Positions 27,349-36,539 of a stretch of 64,000 bases of DNA are shown one piece after another. Numbering within the stretch: the first letter of the stretch is position 1; every line of letters starts with the position of its first letter. The translations under genes were made by a program, and so were the position numbers. The DNA is from Polaribacter filamentus (GTDB taxonomy: Bacteria; Bacteroidota; Bacteroidia; Flavobacteriales; Flavobacteriaceae). The notes beneath the pieces are model-generated. The model saw nothing but the letters and a program-made list of their open reading frames with translations, made no database searches and was not told the DNA's origin. The stretch lies in NCBI RefSeq assembly GCF_002943715.1, contig NZ_MQUA01000014.1, positions 505,001-569,000 on the forward strand, in the 5' to 3' direction.

Positions 27349-28059
27349 TTAATTTTTAGTAACCGATACAACGTATTTATCAATAATATATGTTGTTACC
27401 GGCTTTAATTCCTTGAGTGTTTCCGGATGGATTCCTCTATGCGTAAAGTACTCCATTTTTCCATTAGATGATTTTCCATGCCAAATTAATGACTTTCCAT
27501 CACTAAAAAAACTTGTTTCTTTTGTTACTTCTGTTTTTTTTAAATCTGCAATACTAACTTTATAAAAGGAGTTATCAATTGAGTTTTTAACAGTACACGA
27601 AGATTTCTCAAAATGATTGTCTTTCCAAATAATACAATTTTCATCCGAAGAAAAAGAGGTATTCATAAAATAAAGGCTGGTAAATGATACTGTTAAAATG
27701 GATATAATTGTTACAATGCTGTTTTTAGCAAAAGAAGTTGTTGTATTATTCTCTAAAAAGGGTTTGTTTTTAGGTTTTAAATTTGAATTTTCGAAATCAG
27801 TATAATTGTTATGCCCTAAATAATTAGCAATCAAATTTTTTAATTCATGATTCGGTTCACCTGCTGTATTCTGTATTCCTTCAACATATTTATTATAGTA
27901 ATTTGTAAGAGATCTCGATGTTATAAAATTTACTTTATGGTATTTTCCTTCTAGAATATGTGTTTCAAAAAAATTGAAACATCCAGATTTTGAATCGCTA
28001 TTATTTTTACTTTCTGTTTTTAGTTTTTCAAATAGCTTAGAAAATAATTCTTTTAACAT
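27349..28059 (-). CDS. Hypothetical protein with one central membrane helix
   Basis: 236 residues. The first ~110 residues are charged and cytoplasmic (MLKELFSKLFEKLKTESKNN; a NYYNKYVEGIQNTAGEPNHE region with a LIANYLGHNNYTDFE motif recalling a short helical adaptor). One hydrophobic helix follows (about 113-132, IVTIISILTVSFTSLYFM). The outer half has two Cys (CIIWKDNHFEKSSC) that could form a disulphide. I do not recognise the family. It is isolated on the minus strand, opposite the two-component genes that start at 28617. Confidence 0.6.
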   Translation of the reverse strand: MLKELFSKLFEKLKTESKNNSDSKSGCFNFFETHILEGKYHKVNFITSRSLTNYYNKYVEGIQNTAGEPNHELKNLIANYLGHNNYTDFENSNLKPKNKPFLENNTTTSFAKNSIVTIISILTVSFTSLYFMNTSFSSDENCIIWKDNHFEKSSCTVKNSIDNSFYKVSIADLKKTEVTKETSFFSDGKSLIWHGKSSNGKMEYFTHRGIHPETLKELKPVTTYIIDKYVVSVTKN

Positions 28060-28416
28060 TACCGTTTTCTTGTTTTTTCAAAGTTAAAAATAATTTACAA
28101 AATAGGTTCTTAACCGTTTAGAAAATTATTTCCAACTATTTTCCATTCATTTTCCAATAAACAATAAGCTTCTTTGTAAATCTTTGCAGTAGAATTAATT
28201 TTCATAAAAAAAAGGAATATTATTTCTAAAACGTAGCATAAAATAGTAGTGTTTTTTTGAATTGGGAAAACAGACTTACAAGGCTATTTTATAACACCAC
28301 TTCCCGCAAAAGAGGCGCGCGACTCTTTTAAAATTTCAAGTGTTGCCAATACTAATAAAAGCTGAATCTCAAAATTCGTACGGCAACACTATTGTTTAAT
28401 TTTTAAAAGAAGAATC

Positions 28417-28590
28417 ATGAAAAAAGTATTTTTAGTATTTGCAATAGTATTTGCAAGCAATGTTTTTACATCTTGCACAGATTTGTACGAAAAATTAGAA
28501 AATGAACCTGTAAAATTTGAAGTTTTGGACACGGGAGGTGAAGACGAGCAAGAAACTGAGGAAGAAGAAGATCCAACAAATAGCGGTTAA
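28417..28590 (+). CDS. Small acidic lipoprotein
   Basis: 57 residues from ATG 28417 to TAA 28590. The signal peptide MKKVFLVFAIVFASNVFTSC ends in a lipobox-type TSC, then the mature part is very acidic (GGEDEQETEEEEDPTNSG). It lies 26 bp upstream of the TPR-kinase gene on the same strand and is probably co-transcribed. It may be a signal or partner for the periplasmic TPR sensor. The family is not recognised. Confidence 0.7.
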   Translation: MKKVFLVFAIVFASNVFTSCTDLYEKLENEPVKFEVLDTGGEDEQETEEEEDPTNSG

Positions 28591-28616
28591 TAATTAAATT
28601 AGATTATTTTTGAGGA

Positions 28617-30539
28617 ATGAAACAAACGAAAGTTGCATTCCTTTTTTTTTTATTGTTATTTTTTCTAAGGAGTTGTGAGAAAGAAATTGATAAAAATATT
28701 GACTTTTCAAAAAAAATAGAACTAAAAAAGCTTCATCAAAAATTAATTAGCAAAGATTTCAACTTTAATGAGAAGTTGAGTTTTGGTAAAGAAATTTTAA
28801 CTTACAAACCTTTAGAGGACTCAATTTCATATTTTACTCTTAATAGTATTAGTTACTTTTTTAGTAAATTAAATACATTAGATAGTGCTATTTATTACTC
28901 TAAGCAGATGTTAGCTTTAAATATCACTAAAAATAATAGCGATTATTTAGGAGAAGTTAATTATAAACTGGGCGGTTATTTTAACAAGAAAAATCTAACA
29001 GACAGTGCTCTTTATTACTATAATAAATCAAAAGAACACTATTTAAAAGTTAATGACACCTTGCGCCTTAGTGGTTGTTTATATAATATTTCGGTTATAG
29101 AATCTGACTACGGTAATTATTCTGTAAGTGATTCTATAATGATAGAAGCCTTGAAGTATATCGGTAAAAAGAGATTACAAATTGCAGCTTCTGCTTATAA
29201 TTGTTTGGCAATAAATTCTAAAAAACGGTTTTTATATCAAGCTGGAATTTTTTATTATGAAAAAGCTTTGGAGATTTCTGATAAGAAAAGTTCAAAAATT
29301 AAGTTTAAGAATAATATCGCAAATGTTTATAAAGAACAAACGGATTATACTGAAGCGATTTCAATTTTAGAAGATTTATTAAAAGATTCTATTAAAAATA
29401 AAAAAACAAAAATTAGAGTTATAGATAATCTGGCGCATATAAAATGGTTGCAAGATTCAACTCAAAATGTGTTAAAAGAATTACTATATGTAAAAACTAT
29501 TAGAGAAGAAGAAAAAGATAATTATGGCCTTATTGCAAGTTACAGTCATCTATCAGATTATTTTTATAAAAATGATGAAATCAAATCATTATTTTATGCA
29601 TACAAAATGTATGAAACCTCTAAACAAGCAAAAAGTTCGCAAGATCAAATTGAAGCGATAGATAAAATTGCATTATTAGAGACACCTCAAAAAGCTATTA
29701 AATATTATAAAGTGAGCATTCATATAAGGGATAGTTTAAAAGAAGCGGATATCAAAAGAGTATATAAATTTGCTAAAATTAAATACAATTATTATGAAGA
29801 AGAGAAGCAAAAATTAAAATTTAAAACACTCGCAATCGAAAATGAGTTAATTGCTGAACAAGAAAACAATCAAAAAAAAAATATTTTAATTAGTAGTATT
29901 TTATTAATTTCGGGTCTACTATTTCTTGCCTACAGAAGAAAACAACAGCATAAAAAAAGAATTTTACAAGAGAATTATAATACTGAAACAAGGATTGCTA
30001 AAAGATTACATGACGAATTAGGAAATGGTATTTATAACGCAATTACGAAAGTTTTAAACCCTAAATTTAAAACAGAAGAAATTGTAAACGATTTAGATAA
30101 AATATACTTGCAAACTCGCGCAATTTCTCATGAAAATGATTCTGTTGAAACTGGCAAAAATTTTGACACTTATTTTAGAGGATTAGTAACAAGTTATAAT
30201 TCCGCTGCATGTAAAATCATGTTAAAAGACATGTCTGTAATAGGTCTAAATACATTAGATAAAGAAAAACAAATAGTAATTTACAGGGTTTTTAATGAGC
30301 TGTTTGTAAATATGAAAAAGCATAGTAACGCTAGTTCAGTGGTTTTATCTGGCAAAAAAACATTGAATCATTTAGAAATGAAGTACATGGATAATGGAGT
30401 AGGATTTAAAGAAAATGCTATTATTTTTAAAAATGGACTTAAAAATATGGAAACCCGTATAAAATCTATAAATGGAACCATTAAATTTGAAAATAAATCT
30501 GATAAAGGTATTCAGGTTACTATTCATTTTAAAAAATAA
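28617..30539 (+). CDS. TPR-containing sensor histidine kinase
   Basis: 640 residues. It begins with a hydrophobic leader that ends in a lipobox-like LRSC (residues ~17-20), has a large TPR region (about 60-390, with repeats such as LDSAIYYSKQMLALNITKNN and KTDSALYYYNKSKEHYLKV-type helices), one membrane helix near 421-438 (ILISSILLISGLLFLAYRR), and a cytoplasmic kinase. The HisKA_3-type box is RIAKRLHDELGNGIYNAI (phospho-His about 465) and the ATPase domain has FNELFVNMKKHSNASSV and DNGVGFKENA. It is likely to sense periplasmic signals or protein partners. The response regulator starts 2 bp later, so they form one unit. Confidence 0.87.
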   Translation: MKQTKVAFLFFLLLFFLRSCEKEIDKNIDFSKKIELKKLHQKLISKDFNFNEKLSFGKEILTYKPLEDSISYFTLNSISYFFSKLNTLDSAIYYSKQMLALNITKNNSDYLGEVNYKLGGYFNKKNLTDSALYYYNKSKEHYLKVNDTLRLSGCLYNISVIESDYGNYSVSDSIMIEALKYIGKKRLQIAASAYNCLAINSKKRFLYQAGIFYYEKALEISDKKSSKIKFKNNIANVYKEQTDYTEAISILEDLLKDSIKNKKTKIRVIDNLAHIKWLQDSTQNVLKELLYVKTIREEEKDNYGLIASYSHLSDYFYKNDEIKSLFYAYKMYETSKQAKSSQDQIEAIDKIALLETPQKAIKYYKVSIHIRDSLKEADIKRVYKFAKIKYNYYEEEKQKLKFKTLAIENELIAEQENNQKKNILISSILLISGLLFLAYRRKQQHKKRILQENYNTETRIAKRLHDELGNGIYNAITKVLNPKFKTEEIVNDLDKIYLQTRAISHENDSVETGKNFDTYFRGLVTSYNSAACKIMLKDMSVIGLNTLDKEKQIVIYRVFNELFVNMKKHSNASSVVLSGKKTLNHLEMKYMDNGVGFKENAIIFKNGLKNMETRIKSINGTIKFENKSDKGIQVTIHFKK

Positions 30540-30541
30540 AA

Positions 30542-31210
30542 ATGTTTAAAAAAATTTTAGTTGTAGAAGATTTTGATGTTATTAATACTGGAATTAGAAC
30601 TGCACTAGAAGAAATGGGGATACAACAAATAGAATATGCATTTTATTGTGATGAGGCCTATTATAAAATTAAAAAAGCAGATTTAAACAATGAGCCTTTT
30701 AATTTAGTGATTTCCGATTTGTCTTTTGAAAATGATGGAACACCGCAACATTTAAAATCAGGTGAAGAATTAATTGAAAAAATAAGGTTAGAGTTTTCTG
30801 ATTTAAAAATAATTGTTTTTTCAATTGAAGATAAGTCTTTTAGAATTCAACATTTATACAAGGATTTAAATATACAAGGTTACGTTTGGAAGAATAGAAA
30901 TGGATTAAAAGAATTAAAAAAAGCAATTGATTCAGTTTTTGCTACCAATCTATTTTATATTTCACCAGATTTAAATAGTGTTATTCATCCTAAAAAGGCG
31001 CTAGAAATTAAAGATTTTGATATTTTTATAATTTTAAACTTATCTAAAGGGTTACTACAAGAGGATATCAGTAAAAAGTTAAAACGAAAAGGAATACAGC
31101 CCTCAAGCACTAGTGCAGTTGAAAAAAGATTAAAACTTTTAAAAGAACATTTTAACGCCAATAATCCTGCGCATTTGGTCGCTATTGCTAAAGATTTTGG
31201 TCTTATTTAA
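30542..31210 (+). CDS. LuxR-type (NarL-like) response regulator
   Basis: 222 residues. The receiver domain has ILVVEDFDV at the start and the phosphoacceptor Asp59 in NLVISDLSF, followed by a conserved K in YVWKNRNG. The C-terminal half (from about 150) is a helical DNA-binding domain (NLSKGLLQEDISKKLKRKG, SSTSAVEKRLKLLKEHFN), the LuxR-like HTH seen in Bacteroidota partners of TPR-HisKA_3 kinases. Overlap/spacing of 2 bp with the kinase supports the pairing. Target genes are unknown. A terminator follows at 31236. Confidence 0.85.
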   Translation: MFKKILVVEDFDVINTGIRTALEEMGIQQIEYAFYCDEAYYKIKKADLNNEPFNLVISDLSFENDGTPQHLKSGEELIEKIRLEFSDLKIIVFSIEDKSFRIQHLYKDLNIQGYVWKNRNGLKELKKAIDSVFATNLFYISPDLNSVIHPKKALEIKDFDIFIILNLSKGLLQEDISKKLKRKGIQPSSTSAVEKRLKLLKEHFNANNPAHLVAIAKDFGLI

Positions 31211-31235
31211 GAATAATATTTTTAAAAAATAATTC

Positions 31236-31257
31236 AGACTACGGAAACCCGTAGTCT
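31236..31257 (+). terminator. Rho-independent terminator of the TPR-kinase operon
   Basis: 9-bp stem AGACTACGG (31236-31244) with CCGTAGTCT (31249-31257) and loop AAAC, running straight into a T6 tail. It begins 25 bp after the response-regulator stop. Confidence 0.88.
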
Positions 31258-31423
31258 TTTTTCATTTAATGGATTTACTTTTGATGAATAGGTAGTTGCA
31301 AAATAAAATTATTCAACGAATTATAAGTAAGAGAGTGTGAAGTAAACGTATTTCTGGTTTCAAAAATAGTTAACAAGTAAATTTTTTAATAATATTATGT
31401 AAAGAAGAATGTTGATTTCGAGG

Positions 31424-31443
31424 CCTTACGGATTTCCGTAAGG
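31424..31443 (+). terminator. Second hairpin with T-rich tail
   Basis: Stem CCTTACGG (31424-31431) with CCGTAAGG (31436-31443), loop of 4, followed by TTTTG and a T8 run. No gene ends nearby, so it may end an untranslated transcript or be a remnant of a lost gene. Confidence 0.6.
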
Positions 31444-31545
31444 TTTTGTTTTTTTTAAGTTTCTATTTTTGAATTTCGCGAATAATAACTGAACCTAATA
31501 AGATGAAAAAATGAAGAATTAACTTCATTTATTATGATTTTAGTT

Positions 31546-31572
31546 TTGGTCTTGTCTGGGGGACAAGACCAA
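31546..31572. repeat. 11-bp hairpin without T tract
   Basis: TTGGTCTTGTC (31546-31556) and its complement (31562-31572) with a TGGGG loop. It is strong in an otherwise AT-rich stretch, but has no T run on either side, so I do not call it a terminator. Confidence 0.5.
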
Positions 31573-31797
31573 GAAAAGCTGAATTGTTTTATTTGAAGTT
31601 ATTTTTATTTAAGAAAGTGTCTAAATACTTTATTAATTGGTACAAAATCTAAATTATTCTTATAAAAGTTAATTTTACATTCTTAAGAGTGATTTTTTGC
31701 AAAACTATAATCTAAATAAATCAATAACCAAAACCTATTTTTATCTCTGATTACTATTTCAAATAAACTTAAAAGTCATTTTTTAAGAATATATTAA

Positions 31798-32360
31798 ATG
31801 GCTTTTTCTGATGATAAGTTAGATGCGACCAAACTTAAATTGCTTTATGAACTTGAGAATGAAAGAGGCGTTTCTCAAGAACAATCGAAGCAAAATTTGA
31901 AATTTTAAAGAATAAAAAAATAGTTTACTTAATAAATATGCGTGCTCGTGTTTATAACAGAAATCCAGAAATGGAAATAGCACATTTTAAAAAATATCCA
32001 GAAAGATTACAAACAGATGCTATTTTTATTTTAGGCGATTTTAATTTGGACGAAAATCATACAGTTTGGAATCCTTTATATAAAAGTTGATTTAAACCTG
32101 CTATAATAAACACCGCCACAACTTTAAAAAGAAAATGTAAAAATGGTAGCTATGTAAACCATTCTATGGATAATATTTACTACAATACCAATAAAATTAC
32201 TTTCGTAAAATCTGGCGTTTTAGATCTTGTAACTTCGTGTGCTAATTTAGAAAGTGCAAGAAAAATCTCTGATCATTTACCCGTATTTTTAGAGCTAACG
32301 GTTAAAATGACTCATTTTAACTTAGAACCTACCATGAAATTAATTGGAAATGATCAATAA
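31798..32360 (+). pseudogene. Endonuclease/exonuclease/phosphatase (EEP) family remnant
   Basis: The C-terminal half of an EEP (DNase I-like) protein is scattered over two frames. EIAHFKKYPERLQTDAIFILGDFNLDENHTVW is readable, with GDFN being the EEP metal/catalytic motif, then an in-frame TGA after YKS near 32090, and an intact tail FKPAIINTATTLKRKC, then VFLEL after ARKISDHLP (the SDH catalytic motif). An N-terminal frame from 31798 (FSDDKLDATKLKLLYELENE) breaks before KFEILKNKK. It lacks the 5' third of the gene, so it is inactive. Confidence 0.75.
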
Positions 32361-32480
32361 AAAGAATTTTTTAGCAAGGTTACAAAAGTCTTTTTGATTA
32401 TTTTTAGCTTTAGATGTGAAGTTTTCTTTAAAATAGTTCAAATTAGCTTAAAATCAGAATTTAAAAACGAATGCAATACT

Positions 32481-33461
32481 TAAATTAATTTATTGAGTTA
32501 GTCATTTAATTTCCATATATTATAACCTTTAAAACAAGAGATATGGAACAATTTGAAGGTCAAGATATACTAAACTTTATAAAAGAATTACCAAATGATG
32601 CTGCGTGTAAAGCGTATTTAGCCAAAATAAAATGGCAAGATGGATTTACTTGTATGAAATGTGGTCATACCAAAGGCTGTGAAAAAGTAGATTATAGATA
32701 CCATTGTTATAACTGTCAACACGTAGAAAGCGCCACTGCAAACACCTTATTTCATAAAGTTAAATTTGGATTGCAAAAAGCCTTTTGTGTGGTTTTTGAA
32801 ATGAGTACAAGTAGTAAAAGTATTTCAAGTATTCAAATGGGAAAACGTTTTAGCATTCGCCAAGGAACAGCGTGGTATTTCATGCAAAAAGTGCGTAAAG
32901 CAATGAAAAGCAGTCAAAAATATCCTTTAGAGAAATTAATCCATGTTGATGAATTTACTGTTGGAGGGAAAGAAGAAGGCAAACAAGGAAGAAGTTATGA
33001 TACGAAAAAGAAAAAGGCTGTTATCGCAGTAGAATTAACAGATGGCAATAAAGTTAAAAGAGTTTATATCAGATCCATCAAAGACTATTCTGCAAAATCA
33101 TTAACCCCGATATTTGAAGAGCATATAAGCACATCTGCTAAAATAGTAACTGATAAATGGAGAGGTTACCAACCTTTAAAAGAGATGTATGACATTGACC
33201 AAATATATAGTAATAATGGTGCTAATTTCAAACAATTACACATTGTGATTATGCAAGTTAAGTCATGGTTCAGAGCAATACCAACCCATGTAAGTAAATG
33301 GCATATTCAAGCATACTTTGATGAGTTTTGTTTTAGAATTAATCGCTCTCAATTTAAAACCAGCATATTTCATAAAACGATTAATAGAATGGTAGAAAGT
33401 AAACCAATATATCAAAATCAAATAAAACAGATGCTAAGCGTATAACTCAATTAAATTAAAT
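32481..33461 (+). mobile_element. IS1595-family (ISXO2-like) insertion sequence
   Basis: An intact transposase is flanked by imperfect inverted AT-rich ends: TTTATTGAGTTA near 32489-32500 on the left and its complement TAACTCAATTAAA near 33443-33455 on the right. Exact ends are uncertain by several bases. I do not see matching 8-bp direct repeats outside, and the left flank is an EEP pseudogene while the right flank is the start of a galactanase, which suggests an associated deletion. Confidence 0.7.
32543..33445 (+). CDS. IS1595-family transposase
   Basis: 300 residues. An N-terminal zinc ribbon (CMKCGHTKGC at about 37-46, then YHCYNCQH near 54-61) is followed by the ISXO2-like DDE core: IHVDEFTVGGKE (first Asp), VTDKWRGYQPL (second Asp) and an N/H region SNNGANFKQLH. 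The C-terminal FCFRINRSQFK is typical of the family. No frameshift or stop, so the element could still be active. Confidence 0.93.
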   Translation: MEQFEGQDILNFIKELPNDAACKAYLAKIKWQDGFTCMKCGHTKGCEKVDYRYHCYNCQHVESATANTLFHKVKFGLQKAFCVVFEMSTSSKSISSIQMGKRFSIRQGTAWYFMQKVRKAMKSSQKYPLEKLIHVDEFTVGGKEEGKQGRSYDTKKKKAVIAVELTDGNKVKRVYIRSIKDYSAKSLTPIFEEHISTSAKIVTDKWRGYQPLKEMYDIDQIYSNNGANFKQLHIVIMQVKSWFRAIPTHVSKWHIQAYFDEFCFRINRSQFKTSIFHKTINRMVESKPIYQNQIKQMLSV

Positions 33462-33464
33462 TAA

Positions 33465-35135
33465 ATAAAAATTTTAGGAAAAGTATTATTTGCGATAGTA
33501 ATGATACCAAACTTTGTTTTTTCGCAAGCGATAGAAATTGTTTCTTTCGATGAAAATCCTCTTGAAGTAAGTCCTGTAACAGGAAGTACGCTAATGATCA
33601 ATTATACATATTCTAGTGAAACAGGTGCTAAAGGAAACCATATTTTTATTGGTTTAGAAATATTAGACAGTAACAACGATTACTACGCCTCGGTTTCTGG
33701 TGTAACACTACAAAATCAAACTTCAGGAGAAAATAAAGCAGGAAATGTTCAGCTTTTTGTTGGCAGTAGTAATCAATTATCAGAAAACTTACCAACAGGA
33801 TATTATTATCAAGCGAGAGCTATTTTATATAAAAGTGGAAGTTGGTCAGAAAATGCATCGGCTGGGTATTGGAATACGCCGGCGCTAATACCTCAAGATA
33901 CAAGTAATTATCAATTTAGTACCAATAAAATATCAAAAGGAGCAGATATTAGTTGGATGACGGAGATGGAATCTAAAGGCTATACTTGCAAAGATAATGC
34001 AGGAAATACCAAAGAATTATTTCCATTGTTAAAAGAATATCAATTAGATGCGGTACGATTAAGAGTTTGGGTAAATCCAGAAAATTCTCAGGCAAATGGA
34101 TGGTGTGATATTGATGATTTGGTTAAAAAAGCGGAGTTAGCCAACGCGTTAAATATGGATATTATGATTTGTATTCATTATAGCGATTGGTGGGCAGACC
34201 CTGGTAATCAAAAAAAACCTGCAGCTTGGACTAGTTTTACCGTTGGACAATTAGAAACCGCAGTTGCAGATCATACTACAGAAATTTTAACAGCATTAAG
34301 TGCAAAAGGAATTACACCCAAATGGGTGCAAATAGGTAATGAAACGAGTAATGGTATGCTTTGGGATTCTGGTAAAGCTTCTACAAGTGGATTTACAAAT
34401 TACGCCAAATTTATAAATGCGGACTCAAATGCAGTAAAAATATTTAACAATACGATTCAAACAATCCTTCATTTATCAGAAGGGAATAATAATAGTTTAT
34501 TTCGATGGAATATAGATGGTTTAATCAACAATGGTTTAAATTTTAACAACATAGATGTTATTGGAATGTCTTTATATCCAGATACAGAAAGTTGGAAAAC
34601 CATGGTAGATGACGCTTCTGCTGATGTGTTAGACTTAAAATCTCGCTACATCAAAGAAGTGATGATTGTAGAGGTTGGTTTTAGTGTAAATCAACCAAGT
34701 ATTTCGCATCAGTTTTTAGTATATATGATAGAAAAAGCAAGAGAAGCCGGGGCTTTGGGAGTTTTTTATTGGGAACCGATTGCACACGGTGATTTTACTT
34801 CCTATTTAAAAGGAGCTTGGGATGAAGATGGAAGTCCGTCTATTGCCATGGGTGCTTTTATTGATGCAGCTACGTTAGATTTAGGAAGTTTTGAAATTGA
34901 AAAGAATCAATTATTTAATGTAAATCCAAATCCAAATCCAAGTACTAGCGTTATTACCATTAAAGCTTTTAAAAACAGTCTAACATCTGTGAAAATATTT
35001 GATATTTTGGGTAAGGAAATTAAAAGTATAAATGCAGAAGGTATTTTTAAAAGTATTGACGTATCAAATTTAAAAAAAGGAATCTATACCTTAAAAATAA
35101 ATAATATAGAATCAATAAAGTTTTTAAAGAATTAA
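33465..35135 (+). CDS. GH53 endo-beta-1,4-galactanase with T9SS sorting domain, start codon lost
   Basis: The gene begins in frame at ATA (33465), where ATG would be expected. The following residues KILGKVLFAIVMIPNFVFSQ are a complete signal peptide minus its initiator, and the nearest ATG (33501) leaves only MIPNFVFSQ, too short for export. The mature protein has an N-terminal Ig-like domain, then a GH53 catalytic domain (ISKGADISWMTEME, VRLRVWVNP, acid/base Glu in WVQIGNETSNGM, nucleophile in IVEVGFS, HGDFTSYLKGAWDE). The C-terminal 75 residues (NPNPSTSVI, VKIFDILGKEI, LKKGIYTLKI) are a type A type IX secretion sorting domain. It hydrolyses galactan outside the cell. IS1595 sits immediately upstream. 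Confidence 0.85.
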   Translation: MKILGKVLFAIVMIPNFVFSQAIEIVSFDENPLEVSPVTGSTLMINYTYSSETGAKGNHIFIGLEILDSNNDYYASVSGVTLQNQTSGENKAGNVQLFVGSSNQLSENLPTGYYYQARAILYKSGSWSENASAGYWNTPALIPQDTSNYQFSTNKISKGADISWMTEMESKGYTCKDNAGNTKELFPLLKEYQLDAVRLRVWVNPENSQANGWCDIDDLVKKAELANALNMDIMICIHYSDWWADPGNQKKPAAWTSFTVGQLETAVADHTTEILTALSAKGITPKWVQIGNETSNGMLWDSGKASTSGFTNYAKFINADSNAVKIFNNTIQTILHLSEGNNNSLFRWNIDGLINNGLNFNNIDVIGMSLYPDTESWKTMVDDASADVLDLKSRYIKEVMIVEVGFSVNQPSISHQFLVYMIEKAREAGALGVFYWEPIAHGDFTSYLKGAWDEDGSPSIAMGAFIDAATLDLGSFEIEKNQLFNVNPNPNPSTSVITIKAFKNSLTSVKIFDILGKEIKSINAEGIFKSIDVSNLKKGIYTLKINNIESIKFLKN

Positions 35136-35222
35136 GTAAAATTTTTAGTTTTAAAAGTAAAGATTCATTTTTAATACTATGAAATATAAGCGTAACTTGT
35201 TTATGCTAAAACACATCCTAAG

Positions 35223-36077
35223 ATGAAATTATTTTTCACCCTAATTTTAATCCTTTTTTTTACTATGACAAACGATGCTCAAACGAGTGATGTTATTTAT
35301 TTATGGCCAGATAAAGTACCTGGGCAAATTGAAGTAAAACAGCGTCCTACGCAAAGTTCAAATAAAACTGGGAATGTTATCCGATTAAATGAAGTTACAA
35401 ATCCTGCATTGATTGCGTATGAACCAAAGGCCTCAAATAATAACGGAGTAAGTATAATTATTTGTCCCGGTGGAGGTTATGGAATTCTCGCTATTGATTT
35501 AGAAGGATATGAAATAGCAGAATGGCTAAGTAAACTCGGTTATACTGCGTATGTTTTGCAATATCGAGTGCCAAATAAACGAAAAGAAGCATTGTATGAT
35601 CTTCAAAGAGCCATAAAAGTTATCCGCAGTAAAGAGGTAGCATCTAGCTCGAATACTAAAAAGTTAGGAGTTATTGGTTTCTCTGCTGGAGGAAGTTTAA
35701 GTGCTCGTGCAAGTACCCGGTTTTCTGAAGAAAGTTATACTTTAATGGATGATATTGATACTATTTCAAGTCGACCTGATTTTGCTCTATTAATTTATCC
35801 GGCATATTTAGACGAAGGTGAGAATAGAAAATTATCTCCAGAATTATTAGTGAACCCTCAAACGCCACCCATGTTTATTTTCGCTACTGCGGATGACAAA
35901 TATGGAAATAGTGCTCTAGTTATGACCACTGCGTTGAGAGACCATAAGCTGCCTGTTGAATTGCATTTATTACCAAAAGGAGGTCATGGATATGGAATCC
36001 GTTCGGGGAATATTGCAGCAGAAACTTGGCCTTCTTTAGCAGAGACTTGGCTACGGAATGAGGTTTTAAATAAATAA
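35223..36077 (+). CDS. Secreted alpha/beta hydrolase, carbohydrate acetylesterase-like
   Basis: 284 residues with a signal peptide (MKLFFTLILILFFTMTNDAQ). The oxyanion motif CPGGGYGILA, nucleophile elbow GFSAGGS (Ser near 155), acid in the DDKYGN region and His in GGHGYGI (about 256) make the complete triad of the BD-FAE/acetyl xylan esterase-like family. It follows the galactanase gene, 87 bp apart, and would remove acetyl groups from pectin side chains or xylan. Substrate is inferred from family and context only. Confidence 0.87.
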   Translation: MKLFFTLILILFFTMTNDAQTSDVIYLWPDKVPGQIEVKQRPTQSSNKTGNVIRLNEVTNPALIAYEPKASNNNGVSIIICPGGGYGILAIDLEGYEIAEWLSKLGYTAYVLQYRVPNKRKEALYDLQRAIKVIRSKEVASSSNTKKLGVIGFSAGGSLSARASTRFSEESYTLMDDIDTISSRPDFALLIYPAYLDEGENRKLSPELLVNPQTPPMFIFATADDKYGNSALVMTTALRDHKLPVELHLLPKGGHGYGIRSGNIAAETWPSLAETWLRNEVLNK

Positions 36078-36116
36078 TAAATTATTTAAAGAAGCATATT
36101 TTTAATAAAATAGCGC

Positions 36117-36539
36117 TTACTTTTCTATTTTAGAGACTTCTTCTTCGGTAACCATTTTATCATTCTCATTACCCCAGTTATTCGTAATATAATTCATAAC
36201 ATCGGCTACTTCGTCATCAGCTAATCCTAAAGCGGTCATATTGCCGTTATATTCTTTCCCATTGACAATAATTTTACCTTTTAGTCCGTATTTAATAGCT
36301 TTAATACTTTCTTTTCTTTTTTGCATAAGATAGTCCGACTTTGCTAATGGCGGAAAAACTCCTGCTACACCTTCTCCTGCCGGTAAGTGGCAAGACATAC
36401 AAAAGTCCGAATAAATTTCGCTACCTCTTTTTATACTTTCCTTTAAAGGATCTTGTGATGTGTAGGTTTCTATTTTAGCTTCCGATGCTATTGAAAAATA
36501 GAAGAAAAATGCTGCTGTGAAAATAATTAATGTTTTCAT
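36117..36539 (-). CDS. Periplasmic c-type cytochrome
   Basis: 140 residues. A signal peptide (MKTLIIFTAAFFFYFSIASEA) is followed by a single haem motif FCMSCH (CxxCH) and an axial Met in GNMTALGLADDEVADVMNYI. The spacing is that of class I cytochrome c. Its ATG overlaps the stop of the upstream dehydrogenase (ATGA), so the two are translated together, and it is the obvious electron acceptor of that PQQ enzyme. Confidence 0.93.
   Translation of the reverse strand: MKTLIIFTAAFFFYFSIASEAKIETYTSQDPLKESIKRGSEIYSDFCMSCHLPAGEGVAGVFPPLAKSDYLMQKRKESIKAIKYGLKGKIIVNGKEYNGNMTALGLADDEVADVMNYITNNWGNENDKMVTEEEVSKIEK

Noticed and set aside
33443..33466. Short tandem repeat TTAAA at the right end of IS1595 considered as a separate repeat element.
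   Set aside because: It is explained by the AT-rich terminal inverted repeat of the insertion sequence.
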